Of a stretch of 47,485 nt of DNA, positions 37,450 to 46,021 are shown one piece after another. The notes below the pieces were generated by a model that did not search any database, was not told where the DNA came from, and was given only the letters and a program-made list of their open reading frames with translations. Source of the DNA: an uncultured Granulosicoccaceae bacterium (GTDB taxonomy: Bacteria; Pseudomonadota; Gammaproteobacteria; Granulosicoccales; Granulosicoccaceae); assembly GCA_937998875.1 (NCBI GenBank), contig CALLBO010000043.1, forward strand, positions 1-47,485, given 5' to 3'. A program made the translations under genes and the position numbers. Position 1 is the stretch's first letter. Each line of letters starts with the position of its first letter.

Positions 37450-37617
37450 ATGCTTTGGCAATAATTCAAAGTTTAAGGTCGAAGTTTTTTTGAAAAACTA
37501 ACCAGACACACCCCTCTTCCGGCGCAAACTACACGCCGGATTCTCCCCAGGGTGAATGACAAAAGCGGCGCTGGGTAAGGTCGTGTGATAGCACTGGACG
37601 CCTTTAACGACACCCTC

Positions 37618-37763
37618 CGTAGGGGGGATAAGCTTGCGCATCCACCAATGTGTAGCACGTCAGATACTTATTTTACCCGATCAATTTGGCGATTTTGTTC
37701 GCTGGAAATTAGTAGCGTTCGCTGCGGCACTTTGGTGGATGCGCTGACGCTTATCCCCCTACG
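37618..37763. repeat. MITE-like element with ~30-bp inverted ends
   Basis: The left arm (37618-37648) starts CGTAGGGGGGATAAGC and ends CGCATCCACCAA. The right arm (37731-37763) is its inverted copy with few differences. The 82-base interior has no coding potential. The left arm plus its next three bases (34 bases, 37618-37651) recurs exactly, inverted, at 45948-45981. The right flank continues into GAAAATATGGCGTCATCACT (37763 on), which recurs at 37270-37292 with one mismatch. Confidence 0.65.
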
Positions 37764-37951
37764 AAAATATGGCGTCATCACTACGTGTACACCGATAAAC
37801 GGTTTTCTATTGCTCGTATATTTACCGCCAGCGTGAAAGAGTTGTTAGAAGACTCTATTTCTGAGTACTGAAAATCGAATATCGATCAATAGGTGATAGA
37901 CTTAGCCTCATGTAATTGATTTAGATTTTTATAACTTCAGGGCGAGTGGGC

Positions 37952-38677
37952 ATGCGTATTGGAAGTATATTCAATCAGGGCCTGTGTGTGGCTGTGGTGC
38001 TGGTATTGTCCGCTTGCACCGGAACCTCAGACATCGTCGCCGAGGACAGTTCAACGCTGATAGGCAGTGCAGGTTATGAGAAAAAACTTTCCGATAGAGG
38101 TGCTGTCGAGGCCCGCTATCTGGTCACCAGGGGATCTGCCAGCGAAAACTCTACCGTGATTCAGGTTGATGGTGAACGTTTTAGCGGGCTTGGCGGTAAA
38201 AATGTATTTGGACTGCAAACACTTTCCGCGCACTATCGGTATAACATCGTGAACGGCGAGAAATTCAAATTAACTATCGCACCTGGTGTGCAGGTAAGTC
38301 ACCTCAGAATAGATACCGATCTGCCAGAGGTGAGCTTGTCACCGAGACGCACAGATTTTGGTGTTGGTCTAAAGTTGGGTATGGGATACTCAATTTCAGA
38401 AAAGCTGTCATTTGAGCCGGAGATCGCAATGGCTGGCCAAAGTCGAGAAGATCGATTCACATCGATCGGTGCCTGGTTGAATTATGACTTTGATAAAAAC
38501 AAGCGTTTACGAATCGGGTATAGCACTGAGAGTTTTGGTGACCAGTTTCTTTCGCTCGCCGGTGGAAATAATGATGGCTGTCTGGAGTTAGAGGTGCCTG
38601 AAGGTGGGGTGTGTGCGGATTCCGACCTGAAAGCCAGCGCGTCGGGATTGCACGTCGGGTTTCAATATCGCCACTAG
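37952..38677 (+). CDS. Putative outer-membrane beta-barrel protein with lipobox
   Basis: A 241-residue protein of unknown function. The N-terminus is a lipoprotein signal, hydrophobic stretch then LVLSAC with Cys near residue 22. The rest alternates polar and hydrophobic residues in strand-like blocks (ARYLVTRGSA, LSAHYRYNIV, FKLTIAPGVQV, GVGLKLGMGYSI, LSFEPEIAMAG, LRIGYSTESF) and ends GLHVGFQYRH with an aromatic-rich strand, as outer-membrane barrels do. It is therefore probably a small 8-10 strand barrel or surface lipoprotein. I chose ATG 37952, 8 bases after AGGGCGAG; GTG 37946 lies too close to that site. Neighbour functions give no hint. Confidence 0.7.
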   Translation: MRIGSIFNQGLCVAVVLVLSACTGTSDIVAEDSSTLIGSAGYEKKLSDRGAVEARYLVTRGSASENSTVIQVDGERFSGLGGKNVFGLQTLSAHYRYNIVNGEKFKLTIAPGVQVSHLRIDTDLPEVSLSPRRTDFGVGLKLGMGYSISEKLSFEPEIAMAGQSREDRFTSIGAWLNYDFDKNKRLRIGYSTESFGDQFLSLAGGNNDGCLELEVPEGGVCADSDLKASASGLHVGFQYRH

Positions 38678-38742
38678 ACCGACTCTACAGATAATAACCA
38701 GTACCAGATTTCCAGCGGCAAGTTCCAGCGAGTCCGGGTAAA

Positions 38743-39810
38743 GTGCATCTTATTCCAACTATAGCCATTGCCGGGCTCGGCGGTACCATTGCTGCATTGG
38801 TGCACGCGCCTATACCGTGGCTGCTCGGCAGCCTGGTGTTAACTGCGGTAGTAACCGGTCTCGGTGTCAGGCTACAACAACCCTCCTCATCTGTTGAAAA
38901 CTGGATGCGTGTACTGGTGGGTACCGCTCTCGGGCCGTCAGTCGCGAATAGTCTCGGAAGTTTCGGCGCTCCCACAGTGCTCTCGGTGATCGCCTCGATT
39001 GCATCGATTCTGGTGTTGGTATTCACCGGGTCATGGTTTTTTAAACGTTATTTGAACATGACGCGAGGCGAAGCGTTTCTATGTTCTCTGCCGGGAGGAT
39101 TGTCTTTTATGATGGCACTCGCGAGTGATGCGCGCGTTGCGACAGAAGGCAGCCGACCCCGTATTGCACTTGTGCACACAGTGCGAGTTGTATCACTGGT
39201 GTTATTTGTCTCTCTGATTGCGTTTATACTCGGAACGGAAAAGCCACAGGAGTCTTTTGCAGACTGGTTTATAGACGGGTTGGTTTTAGACTGGCGATTA
39301 CTACTGATTTTCTTAACTGCGCTCGTCAGTGGATTCATTGCCAATTACTTATCAATAGCTGGTGGTCACGTTACTATTCCTATGCTGATTTCCAGCATGG
39401 TATACCTCACTGGCCTGATCGATATTCAATTACCACAAATAGTAATTACACTGGCCATGCTGACATTTGGTTGTATTATTGGCTGTGAACTTGGCAATGG
39501 TCCGCTCAACGAATACCCACGTCTTGCCAGTGGGTCGATAGTATATACGGCTGCGGCATTTTTACTTGGAGCATTGTTTGCGCAATTGTTCGGTAAGGTA
39601 ACCGGCTACGGATTTCTGACCCTGTTTCTTGCGCTGGCACCCGGTGGAATCGCGGAGGTGTCATTGATTGCTTTGTCACTCGGTCTCAATGTTGGATTAA
39701 TAGCATTGGTTCATCTATGCCGGTTCATGTTTATTATGCTGGCAGGTCCTGTCGGGTTACGGGTTATTGGAGGAGCGTCGAGAGCTAAGAATCAGAGGTC
39801 TGATAGTTAG
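38743..39810 (+). CDS. AbrB-family integral membrane protein
   Basis: A 355-residue polytopic membrane protein of the AbrB/'ammonia monooxygenase-like' family (a duplicated ~150-residue membrane module). It has about ten hydrophobic helices; the repeat mark is HAPIPWLLGSLVLTAVV at residues 21-37 and the counterpart GGHVTIPMLISSMVYLTG in the second half, with LPGGLSFMMALASDA and APGGIAEVSLIALSL as paired central motifs. The start is a GTG. Members are poorly characterised; some are proposed transporters. No role in ammonia oxidation should be read from the family name. It lies 65 bases after the lipobox gene. Confidence 0.82.
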   Translation: MHLIPTIAIAGLGGTIAALVHAPIPWLLGSLVLTAVVTGLGVRLQQPSSSVENWMRVLVGTALGPSVANSLGSFGAPTVLSVIASIASILVLVFTGSWFFKRYLNMTRGEAFLCSLPGGLSFMMALASDARVATEGSRPRIALVHTVRVVSLVLFVSLIAFILGTEKPQESFADWFIDGLVLDWRLLLIFLTALVSGFIANYLSIAGGHVTIPMLISSMVYLTGLIDIQLPQIVITLAMLTFGCIIGCELGNGPLNEYPRLASGSIVYTAAAFLLGALFAQLFGKVTGYGFLTLFLALAPGGIAEVSLIALSLGLNVGLIALVHLCRFMFIMLAGPVGLRVIGGASRAKNQRSDS

Positions 39811-39872
39811 ACTATGGTAATTTTCATGATCTTATCGGTTAGTCCAATACTACATAGGAGGGTGCTTCTCCA

Positions 39873-40622
39873 GTGACTGTTGCAATCATGAGTGCGATGC
39901 GTGAAGAGAATGCATCTATTATTGAGGCCATGGATGTTGAAGATGAGCACACCATTGGCTCACGTACCTACTACAGCGGTAAGCTGCTGGGCAAGTCCGT
40001 GGTGGTTGTGTTTTCGCATTGGGGGAAAGTTGCGGCCTCAATAACGGCAACCACGCTGATTAACTGCTTTGATGTTAAAGAAATTATCTTTACCGGCGTG
40101 GCGGGTGCCATAGACAGTCGCCTCCGTGTCGGTGATATCGTGGTTGGAACTGATCTCTATCAACATGATATGGACGCAAGCCCGATCATCCCGCGCCATG
40201 AGATTCCGTTGCTTGGCAGGGCAGCCATTGCAACGGGGGAGTCCATTCGATCAAAGCTTGCTAAAGCTGCAGGTGATTTCGTTAGCGAAGATTTCTCACA
40301 ACATGTGTCACTGGATGTGGTTAAAGCTTTTAAGCTCGAGGCTGCTGCGGTGCATCAATCGGCCATTGCCAGTGGTGATCAATTTGTTTCGGTGTCTGCA
40401 TTGGCTGAGGAAATTGGAAAACGGTTACCCGGGGTGGCGTGTGTGGAAATGGAGGGAGCTGCCGTCGCTCAGGTTTGTGAGTCTTTCAACATTCCTTTCG
40501 GCGTGATCCGGACCATATCCGACGGCGCAGATGAATCTTCGGAGATAGATTTTCAGTCTTTTATTTCTGAAGTCGCGCGCGTGTACTCGCTCGGTATCGT
40601 GAAACGGTATCTTATGCAGTAA
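39873..40622 (+). CDS. mtnN: 5'-methylthioadenosine/S-adenosylhomocysteine nucleosidase
   Basis: A 249-residue purine nucleosidase of the PNP/UDP fold. It removes adenine from MTA and SAH, recycling the products of SAM-dependent reactions. The catalytic acid residues fall in MSAMREE (Glu), VEMEGAAVAQVC (the substrate-binding Met-Glu) and RTISDGAD (catalytic Asp). TGVAGAIDSRLRVGDIVVG is the conserved core. It starts at GTG 39873, 10 bases after AGGAGG; the next ATG (39888) is too far from that site. A SAM methyltransferase and possible methylamine enzymes nearby would supply SAH, but the gene may simply be housekeeping. Confidence 0.9.
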   Translation: MTVAIMSAMREENASIIEAMDVEDEHTIGSRTYYSGKLLGKSVVVVFSHWGKVAASITATTLINCFDVKEIIFTGVAGAIDSRLRVGDIVVGTDLYQHDMDASPIIPRHEIPLLGRAAIATGESIRSKLAKAAGDFVSEDFSQHVSLDVVKAFKLEAAAVHQSAIASGDQFVSVSALAEEIGKRLPGVACVEMEGAAVAQVCESFNIPFGVIRTISDGADESSEIDFQSFISEVARVYSLGIVKRYLMQ

Positions 40623-40734
40623 CCTGACGCCGGAGTCGGTGCTTTAATTCACGGCTCTATAAAAATATCTGGATTCGTTGTAGTGGTTGCAAGATACTGC
40701 TACTCCGTTTAAGCAATCGGCAATTGGGGGAATC

Positions 40735-42114
40735 ATGGCTGCCAAAAAGAAGGCTCGTGCAAAAAAGCCCGGCTCAGCGGTGGCGCTGCAAAAAAAGCTC
40801 GAATCCAGTGGAGTGAAGTATGCGCTGGCCTCGTATGTCGATATTCATGGTGTGTGTAAATCCAAGATGGTTCCTATCTCGCATCTGCCGCGAATGATGG
40901 GTGGGTCCGAGTTATGTACCGGTGCAGCGCTTGATGGCGTACCGCAGGATGTCAGCGATGAAGAGATATCACCACATCCCGATCCAAACAGCGTCATCGT
41001 GTGCCCGTGGCAACCGGATGTTGCGTGGTTTGCCAGTGATCTGTTCTGTGAGGGTGAAGCGTTTGAGCCTTGCTCGCGACAGATTTTTAAACGCGTCCTG
41101 GCTGATGCTAAAGAACAGGGCTACCAGTTTAATTTCGGCATAGAGCCGGAGTTATTTCTGCTGCGGGAAGATGAGTCAGGAAACATCGTTCCCATTGGTG
41201 AGCGCGATGATCTTGCCAAACCCGCCTATGATGTAAGAAGTACGCTGGATAGTCTGCCCATGCTGGATGACATCGTAACTCAGTTGAAGGAAGCAGGGTT
41301 TGACGTCTACTCGTTCGATCATGAAGACGGCAATGGCCAGTTTGAAATTGACTTCAACTACTTCGAGGGGCTGGAGATGGCAGACCGGTTTGCGTTTTTC
41401 CGCCTGCTGGTAAACGAAGTGGCAAACCAGCATGGCTGTTTTGCTTCTTTCATGCCCAAGCCTTTTGCAGATCGTGCCGGTAGTGGTGCTCACTACAATA
41501 TGTCACTGGCTGATATCAAAACAGGTAAAAACCTGTTTGACTCATCTAAAGATCCACGAGGCTGCAATCTTTCTGAGCTGGGTTACTATTTCATCGGTGG
41601 AATACTAAAACACTTACCGGCGCTCTGTGCTGTGGTCACACCCACAGTGAACAGTTATAAACGATTGATCAAGGAAGGCAGTATGTCCGGCTTCACCTGG
41701 GCGCCGGTATTTGCCTGCTTTGGCAATAACAATCGTACCAATGCGGTACGCGTGCCGCTTGGAGGCGGGCGTGTAGAGTTGAGAGCAGCCGATATTTCCA
41801 ATAATCCCTACCTTGGTGGTGCGCTGGTCTTAGCAGCAGGGCTGGAAGGTATCCGCGAGAAGATTGATCCGGGTGCGCCGCATACCGAAAATATGTACCT
41901 TAAAACACCGAAGGAGCTGGCAAAGCTCAAAGTCAGTTATCTGCCGAGAACGCTTGAAGAAGCACTTGATGCGTTTGATAAAGATCCACTGACCGAACAG
42001 GTGTTTGGCAAGCTGATGAAAGATACCTATCTGCAATTTAAACGGGAAGAGTGGGACAGCTATACGTACCATGTTTCTGACTGGGAAATTAACAAGTATA
42101 TGAAGTTTTACTAG
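40735..42114 (+). CDS. Type III glutamine synthetase / gamma-glutamylmethylamide synthetase homologue
   Basis: A 459-residue enzyme of the glutamine synthetase superfamily (GlnT/GMAS branch). It ligates glutamate with ammonia or an amine using ATP. The beta-grasp domain has SYVDIHGVCKSKMVPI. The catalytic domain has NFGIEPELFLL, the HEDGNGQFEIDF metal site, the GSGAHYNMSL ATP-site motif and RVELRAADISNNPYLG; the end TYHVSDWEINKYMKFY is typical of this branch. Start at ATG 40735 after TTGGGGGA; the frame is open to 40687. A lysine-rich N-terminus (AAKKKARAKKPG) is extra. Neither sequence nor context separates glutamine synthesis from amine ligation, but a TMADH-like gene and a MetX-like partner make amine use plausible. 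Confidence 0.87.
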   Translation: MAAKKKARAKKPGSAVALQKKLESSGVKYALASYVDIHGVCKSKMVPISHLPRMMGGSELCTGAALDGVPQDVSDEEISPHPDPNSVIVCPWQPDVAWFASDLFCEGEAFEPCSRQIFKRVLADAKEQGYQFNFGIEPELFLLREDESGNIVPIGERDDLAKPAYDVRSTLDSLPMLDDIVTQLKEAGFDVYSFDHEDGNGQFEIDFNYFEGLEMADRFAFFRLLVNEVANQHGCFASFMPKPFADRAGSGAHYNMSLADIKTGKNLFDSSKDPRGCNLSELGYYFIGGILKHLPALCAVVTPTVNSYKRLIKEGSMSGFTWAPVFACFGNNNRTNAVRVPLGGGRVELRAADISNNPYLGGALVLAAGLEGIREKIDPGAPHTENMYLKTPKELAKLKVSYLPRTLEEALDAFDKDPLTEQVFGKLMKDTYLQFKREEWDSYTYHVSDWEINKYMKFY

Positions 42115-42120
42115 CAGTTG

Positions 42121-43125
42121 ATGGGTGCAGGCATCGATTTTCATGCGGGAGATTTAGAGCTGCAGTGTGGACAGACGCTTTTTGATGCCAGATTGCACTA
42201 TGTCACTTACGGCAAGTTAAATGAGTCCGGTGACAATGCGGTTCTGTTTCCAACATACTATACCGGGACTCATAGCAGTAACGAGGCCTACTTCGGTCCA
42301 GGTCGGGCAATAGATACAGACAAATACTTTGTCGTTGTCCCCAATATGTTTGGTAATGGATTATCGTCATCGCCAAGTAATTGCCCCGACCCGCAATCAG
42401 CTGCCGGTTTTCCGGTGGTATCGATTTACGACAATGTTGAGTGTCAACATCGATTGTTGACAGCAGAACTGGGTGTTAAGCGTATTCGACTGGCTGCCGG
42501 TTGGTCTATGGCGGCAATACAGGTGTACCATTTTGCCGCTTTGTATCCGGACATGGTGGATTCACTACTGCCTTTTTGCGGGTCTGCACGCTGCTCACCA
42601 CATAATGATGTTTTTCTACAGGGTGTAGCTGCAGCACTTAAGGCAGATAGTGGTTATTGCGCGGGGCGATACACTACGCCACCAGTGGGAGGGTTGAAAG
42701 CCTTTGCCAGAGTTTACTGCGGCTGGGCCTACTCGCAGGCATTCTTCCGTGATCATTTGTATCGTGATCTTGGATTCACTGATGTTGAAAGCCTGTTGCA
42801 GGATTGGGAACAGGATCATCTTCACTGGGATGCAAATGATCTTCTGGCAAAAATAGCCACGTGGAGATCTGCTGATATTGGTAGTCATTCAAGATTCGCA
42901 AGCTTTGAAGCTGCGATGAAAGCCATAACCGCTCGAACCATTGTAATGCCTTGTCGAACGGATCTTTATTTTCCGCCTGCGGACAGCGCCATAGAAGTGG
43001 AGTTGATGAACAACGCTGAACTTCGGGTGATAGAATCTGACTGGGGGCATTGTTGTGCGTCACCCGGGCGTAACCCCGAGACTATGCGTATGCTTGAAGA
43101 CGTGTTTTCTGAATTGCTCGGTTAA
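42121..43125 (+). CDS. Alpha/beta hydrolase of the MetX (homoserine acetyltransferase-like) family
   Basis: A 334-residue alpha/beta-fold protein. The MetX-type N-terminal part is seen in YVTYGKLNESGDNAVLFPTY and VVVPNMFGNGLSSSPSN. The nucleophile elbow is AAGWSMAAIQVYHFAALYPD, with Ser in Gly-Trp-Ser-Met-Ala instead of Gly-Gly-Ser-Met-Gly. The acid (RTDLYFPP) and His (SDWGHCC) complete the triad. The altered elbow and shorter length (MetX is about 380) argue against homoserine O-acetylation. It starts 6 bases after the synthetase stop with no clear ribosome site (TTG 42118 is an alternative), so it is probably translationally coupled; it may hydrolyse a gamma-glutamyl amide or ester, which is inference. 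Confidence 0.82.
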   Translation: MGAGIDFHAGDLELQCGQTLFDARLHYVTYGKLNESGDNAVLFPTYYTGTHSSNEAYFGPGRAIDTDKYFVVVPNMFGNGLSSSPSNCPDPQSAAGFPVVSIYDNVECQHRLLTAELGVKRIRLAAGWSMAAIQVYHFAALYPDMVDSLLPFCGSARCSPHNDVFLQGVAAALKADSGYCAGRYTTPPVGGLKAFARVYCGWAYSQAFFRDHLYRDLGFTDVESLLQDWEQDHLHWDANDLLAKIATWRSADIGSHSRFASFEAAMKAITARTIVMPCRTDLYFPPADSAIEVELMNNAELRVIESDWGHCCASPGRNPETMRMLEDVFSELLG

Positions 43126-43134
43126 ATACGGGTA

Positions 43135-43791
43135 TTAGTTTACAACTTTATAAACCCAGTAGTGTGCATCTCCATCATCACGATAGGGCGCGTTCATGTA
43201 TTGTTGCACTAAATCTACTTTCCTATTCCGCACTAGCTGATCACTGACTTGCTGAAAGTCTGTGGTGTCGTAGTACGGAATACGTGTACTCAATACAACC
43301 AGCCCGTCTACCTTCGTTAACGCGATCATTTGATGTAGTGCTTCCGGCTGAACATGACCGGGCGTGAATGTGCCAATACATATGGTAGCGTTGTATTGCT
43401 TGTGTAATTCTTCAGGCACCGAATGGTTGAGGTTAATTTCGCTATATAGCTGCTGGTAGTGGCCTGTCTGCCTGGCCTTCTCTGTCATTTCAGGTGACAG
43501 GTCGATGCCGTCGAGTTGACTGTAGCCAAGCGCACGAAGCGGTTTGCCGAGCAGACCAGTGCCACAACCAATATCTGCAATTTTTGCCGATGCAGCTTTT
43601 AAAGACAGATTCCGTAAATGCTCATCCAGAATCTGGCAGATATAGTCAATGCCGTAGTAATTCTCGATGACGTCTTGATCGTATGATTTTGACCACTTTG
43701 CGTAGTAATCAAGAATGACATCCGGATTCCCGTCGAGCTGCAGTGCATCATGAATGTTTACGTGCGGTACTTTCTTATCCATACGAGCCAT
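43135..43791 (-). CDS. Class I SAM-dependent methyltransferase
   Basis: A 218-residue methyltransferase. Motif I is KIADIGCGTGLLGKPL (residues 69-84), followed by LDGIDLSPEM (motif II acid) and TICIGTFTPGHV (motif IV). The N-terminal YYAKWSKSYDQDV is seen in METTL27/WBSCR27-like enzymes, whose substrates are unknown. It converges on the MetX-like gene with 9 bases between stops and is divergent from the small protein gene at 43880. An in-frame ATG at 43782 is an alternative start. Confidence 0.85.
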   Translation of the reverse strand: MARMDKKVPHVNIHDALQLDGNPDVILDYYAKWSKSYDQDVIENYYGIDYICQILDEHLRNLSLKAASAKIADIGCGTGLLGKPLRALGYSQLDGIDLSPEMTEKARQTGHYQQLYSEINLNHSVPEELHKQYNATICIGTFTPGHVQPEALHQMIALTKVDGLVVLSTRIPYYDTTDFQQVSDQLVRNRKVDLVQQYMNAPYRDDGDAHYWVYKVVN

Positions 43792-43879
43792 GTGAGGCTG
43801 ATTACCCTAATTTTGGTCGGGTATTGCCTGTTTCATCATATATGTTCATAGTATACCGACTGACCCTGGAGAGTGGTAA

Positions 43880-44221
43880 TTGACTAACAACACTGAAGCA
43901 TTGGCTGTTGCTGAGAAGTATCTCGATGAAATGATTGCAGCAGATGCTGCTAATGATTATGAAGCTTTCATCAGGCCGTTTATTGTCAACGAAGATTTCA
44001 CAAAAGAGAAATTCGAAGCGGATGTTGCCGAGATGCAGCCTGTCATGGGCGAATACGTAAGTCGCGAATACCTTGGATCATTGAAGGGGAACGACGATGA
44101 TCACAAGGACAGTATCCGCTTTGTCTGGAAGGGTATCTACGAGAAGCAAGAAACTGTGATTGTGGTGGGCATTGTCCAGAAAGAAGGCAAGTGGTTTGCG
44201 ATTGAAGGTATGTGGCACTAG
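43880..44221 (+). CDS. Small uncharacterised protein, TTG start
   Basis: A 113-residue acidic, soluble protein with no signal peptide. The pattern, an N-terminal helix AVAEKYLDEMIAADAANDYEAF followed by strands (ETVIVVGIVQKEGKWFAIEGMW), resembles NTF2-like or DUF3887-type small folds, but I do not recognise it with certainty. The start is TTG 43880, supported by GGAGAG seven bases upstream; there is no in-frame ATG before residue 18. The stop codon TAG lies inside the left arm of an inverted-repeat element (44218-44399), so the last codon and 3' end are shaped by that element. Confidence 0.75.
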   Translation: MTNNTEALAVAEKYLDEMIAADAANDYEAFIRPFIVNEDFTKEKFEADVAEMQPVMGEYVSREYLGSLKGNDDDHKDSIRFVWKGIYEKQETVIVVGIVQKEGKWFAIEGMWH

Positions 44222-44399
44222 CCCGGTTTATTCGTGAGAATGACGGCATCCCGCTTGATCCTTGATTCCACAGCGAATTTTTTCTCTTGCAAATATTAGT
44301 AAGCCAAGTAAGTTAAAACATGGGACGCGAGAAGAAAATACCCTGTGAAACCAATGCTCTGCGCGCTATGCTCGCCATTTCACGAATAAACCGGGCTAG
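44218..44399. repeat. 182-bp MITE-like element with 20-bp perfect inverted ends
   Basis: CTAGCCCGGTTTATTCGTGA (44218-44237) is repeated as its exact reverse complement at 44380-44399. The 142-base interior has no coding potential. The left end supplies the stop codon of the gene at 43880. CTAG at both outer edges is part of the palindromic ends, so a separate target-site duplication cannot be told. Confidence 0.7.
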
Positions 44400-45001
44400 G
44401 AGCTTGTCCGAGAACCAGGTCGTAGCGAGCTTGTAAGAATTTAGGTCAGTTATTTTGATCGCTAGAGGCGAACAGTCATTCTTCTTTAACGATAGGAATC
44501 GAAATAGCTGGCCAAAATATCGCGGCCGCAGTAGATGCCAGTGGGCTGTGCGGAGAGTTCGGTAATAAACTTTTCACAGCCACAGAGGGCTGAGCTTGCG
44601 CGAAAAAATGCAGGCATAGCAGGGCCTAGTGCAAAGGTAACTATTGGCAGCATTTATGGTGTTCCATGACGGGGACCTTGCGGAGCTACCCTTATAAGGT
44701 TAAGGCCTGTGAGATACCGAGGGGCAAGTTGGTAGACATTCCAGAGCGCGTGTAGCTCCTCAAGTAAAATCCGTAAATACCGCAAGCGTGCCAGTTAGGA
44801 GCGTATGCGATTCGTCGAATCTCCCAGGTAAATCCGCCAAAAAACCCCCAATCCTTGACTTCGTACATGTGATGGGAATATTATCCCATCATTGATTGCC
44901 TGGTTATTTCGTATTTTGATCGAAGGAAAAGGGAAATCGGTATAAATGTATCGACCCTTCGGTAAGCTCTGGCGAACTTAAAAGCATATAGAGAATTTTT
45001 C
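44400..45001. other. Intergenic region with palindrome and only short frames
   Basis: No supported gene lies in these 600 bases. Short frames exist on both strands (leftward 44868-44692 of 58 codons and 44653-44486 of 55 codons; rightward near 44668 of 29 codons), none with a ribosome site or recognised family. GATGGGA-ATATTA-TCCCATC (44871-44890) is a seven-base-pair palindrome about 110 bases before the secreted-protein gene and could be an operator. Confidence 0.4.
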
Positions 45002-45832
45002 ATGAATGCATTAGTAGCAGTTATTTTCACAATCTCGTTTCTGGTACAGACGTCTGCTGCTAATGCTGAAATGGTCGGTTCGTGCCTTATTAAAGACAAA
45101 AAAGATGAGGAGGCGGTCGCTATTTGTGAAACTCTTTTTACTGATGAAAGTGAAAAGATATTGTTTGGAGAAGATGATGCAAAAACAGATGAAGAATGGG
45201 CTCGGTCCTGTGGTGGTTTCCTGAACCCGAAGGGCAGGTTATGGAACTCAAAGAAAGAGTGTCCGGCAGAAAATCTGATGGGTGTGTGTCACGATGAATC
45301 AGGGGCCTCAGTGATAGGCAGAGGTTCTTTATACTACTATGAAAGCTACCTGGAATCTGGTCGGCAAAGCCTGAGTGACCTTGAAGATGAATGTATCAGC
45401 AGGGGAAAAATATTTACCAAAACAAATTTACGAACCGAATATGAAGAATCTATTGAAGCCATACCTTCGGACTTAAAAACGCATGAGGTTTTAGCCAGTT
45501 GTTTAATGCCATCACCGACTAATCCGGAATATATGCCGAAGTGTAAGCAGTACCATTTATACACAGATACCGGATCTTTTGAGAAGAGAAAGAGCGATTG
45601 TATCGGTGATCCGGACCAAAGAAAATCTAAGTACCAGAAAGTAAACATATGGTCCACAACAGAGACTAACTGCCCTTCAAAATTTGCTTTTGCAGTGTGT
45701 AAAAGTGCCGTTGTCAGCGAATATTTCTACGAAGATGAATCAAGTGTTGGCAAAGAATTAATGGAGAAAATTATACTTGCCAGCAAGGTAGAGTGTGAGA
45801 GCAGTGGTCGACGATACATTCCTGTCGAGTAG
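45002..45832 (+). CDS. Secreted protein of two six-cysteine repeats, unknown function
   Basis: A 276-residue protein with a Sec signal (VAVIFTISFLVQTSAANAE, cleavage near residue 22). The mature part is two diverged copies of one module: residues about 26-150 with Cys at 28, 42, 70, 87, 96 and 131, and about 165-276 with Cys at 167, 181, 200, 224, 233 and 265. First-to-second and fourth-to-fifth spacings are the same (14 and 9). Shared landmarks are GSCLI/ASCLM, CPAENLMGVC/CPSKFAFAVC and an acidic helix before the last Cys. Three disulfides per module in the periplasm are likely. No known family is recognised. Confidence 0.75.
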   Translation: MNALVAVIFTISFLVQTSAANAEMVGSCLIKDKKDEEAVAICETLFTDESEKILFGEDDAKTDEEWARSCGGFLNPKGRLWNSKKECPAENLMGVCHDESGASVIGRGSLYYYESYLESGRQSLSDLEDECISRGKIFTKTNLRTEYEESIEAIPSDLKTHEVLASCLMPSPTNPEYMPKCKQYHLYTDTGSFEKRKSDCIGDPDQRKSKYQKVNIWSTTETNCPSKFAFAVCKSAVVSEYFYEDESSVGKELMEKIILASKVECESSGRRYIPVE

Positions 45833-45890
45833 GGTGGGGAGTATTTACGAGGTTGTGGGGTACGGGGAAAATCAATGATTCGCATATTTT

Positions 45891-45981
45891 CGTAGGGGCA
45901 CATAAGGTCGCCGAGGTGACCGGGTAATTACACAACTGATGTGCTGTACATTGGTGGATGCGCAAGCTTATCCCCCCTACG
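45891..45981. repeat. Second copy of the MITE-like repeat
   Basis: The right arm (45948-45981, 34 bases) is the exact reverse complement of 37618-37651. The left end CGTAGGGG with ATAAG nearby is a degenerate counterpart arm. Left flank CGCATATTTTCG read in reverse (CGAAAATATGCG) resembles the 23-base flank repeat of the 37.7-kb copy. The element is 91 bases and sits 40 bases from an IS481 end. Confidence 0.65.
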
Positions 45982-46021
45982 CGATGCTCTAAAGCAAACA
46001 GTTATGTGTAGAACACAGTTA

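Larger units (their letters stand above)
37128..37951. other. Repeat-rich intergenic region
   Basis: About 820 bases without a supported gene. It holds a 23-base repeat copy at 37270-37292, a nine-base-pair hairpin at 37429-37449, a 146-bp inverted-repeat element at 37618-37763 with a second copy of the 23-base repeat on its right flank, and G/C runs (eight G near 37357). Promoters of the flanking divergent genes must also lie here but no consensus pair stands out. Confidence 0.5.

Noticed and set aside
42121..43125. Homoserine O-acetyltransferase (metX) proper
   Set aside because: Nucleophile elbow and length differ and no met genes are adjacent.
44486..44868. Two short leftward frames (58 and 55 codons) rich in aromatic residues
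   Set aside because: No ribosome-binding site, different frames, and other frames in the same DNA look equally protein-like; no family resemblance.
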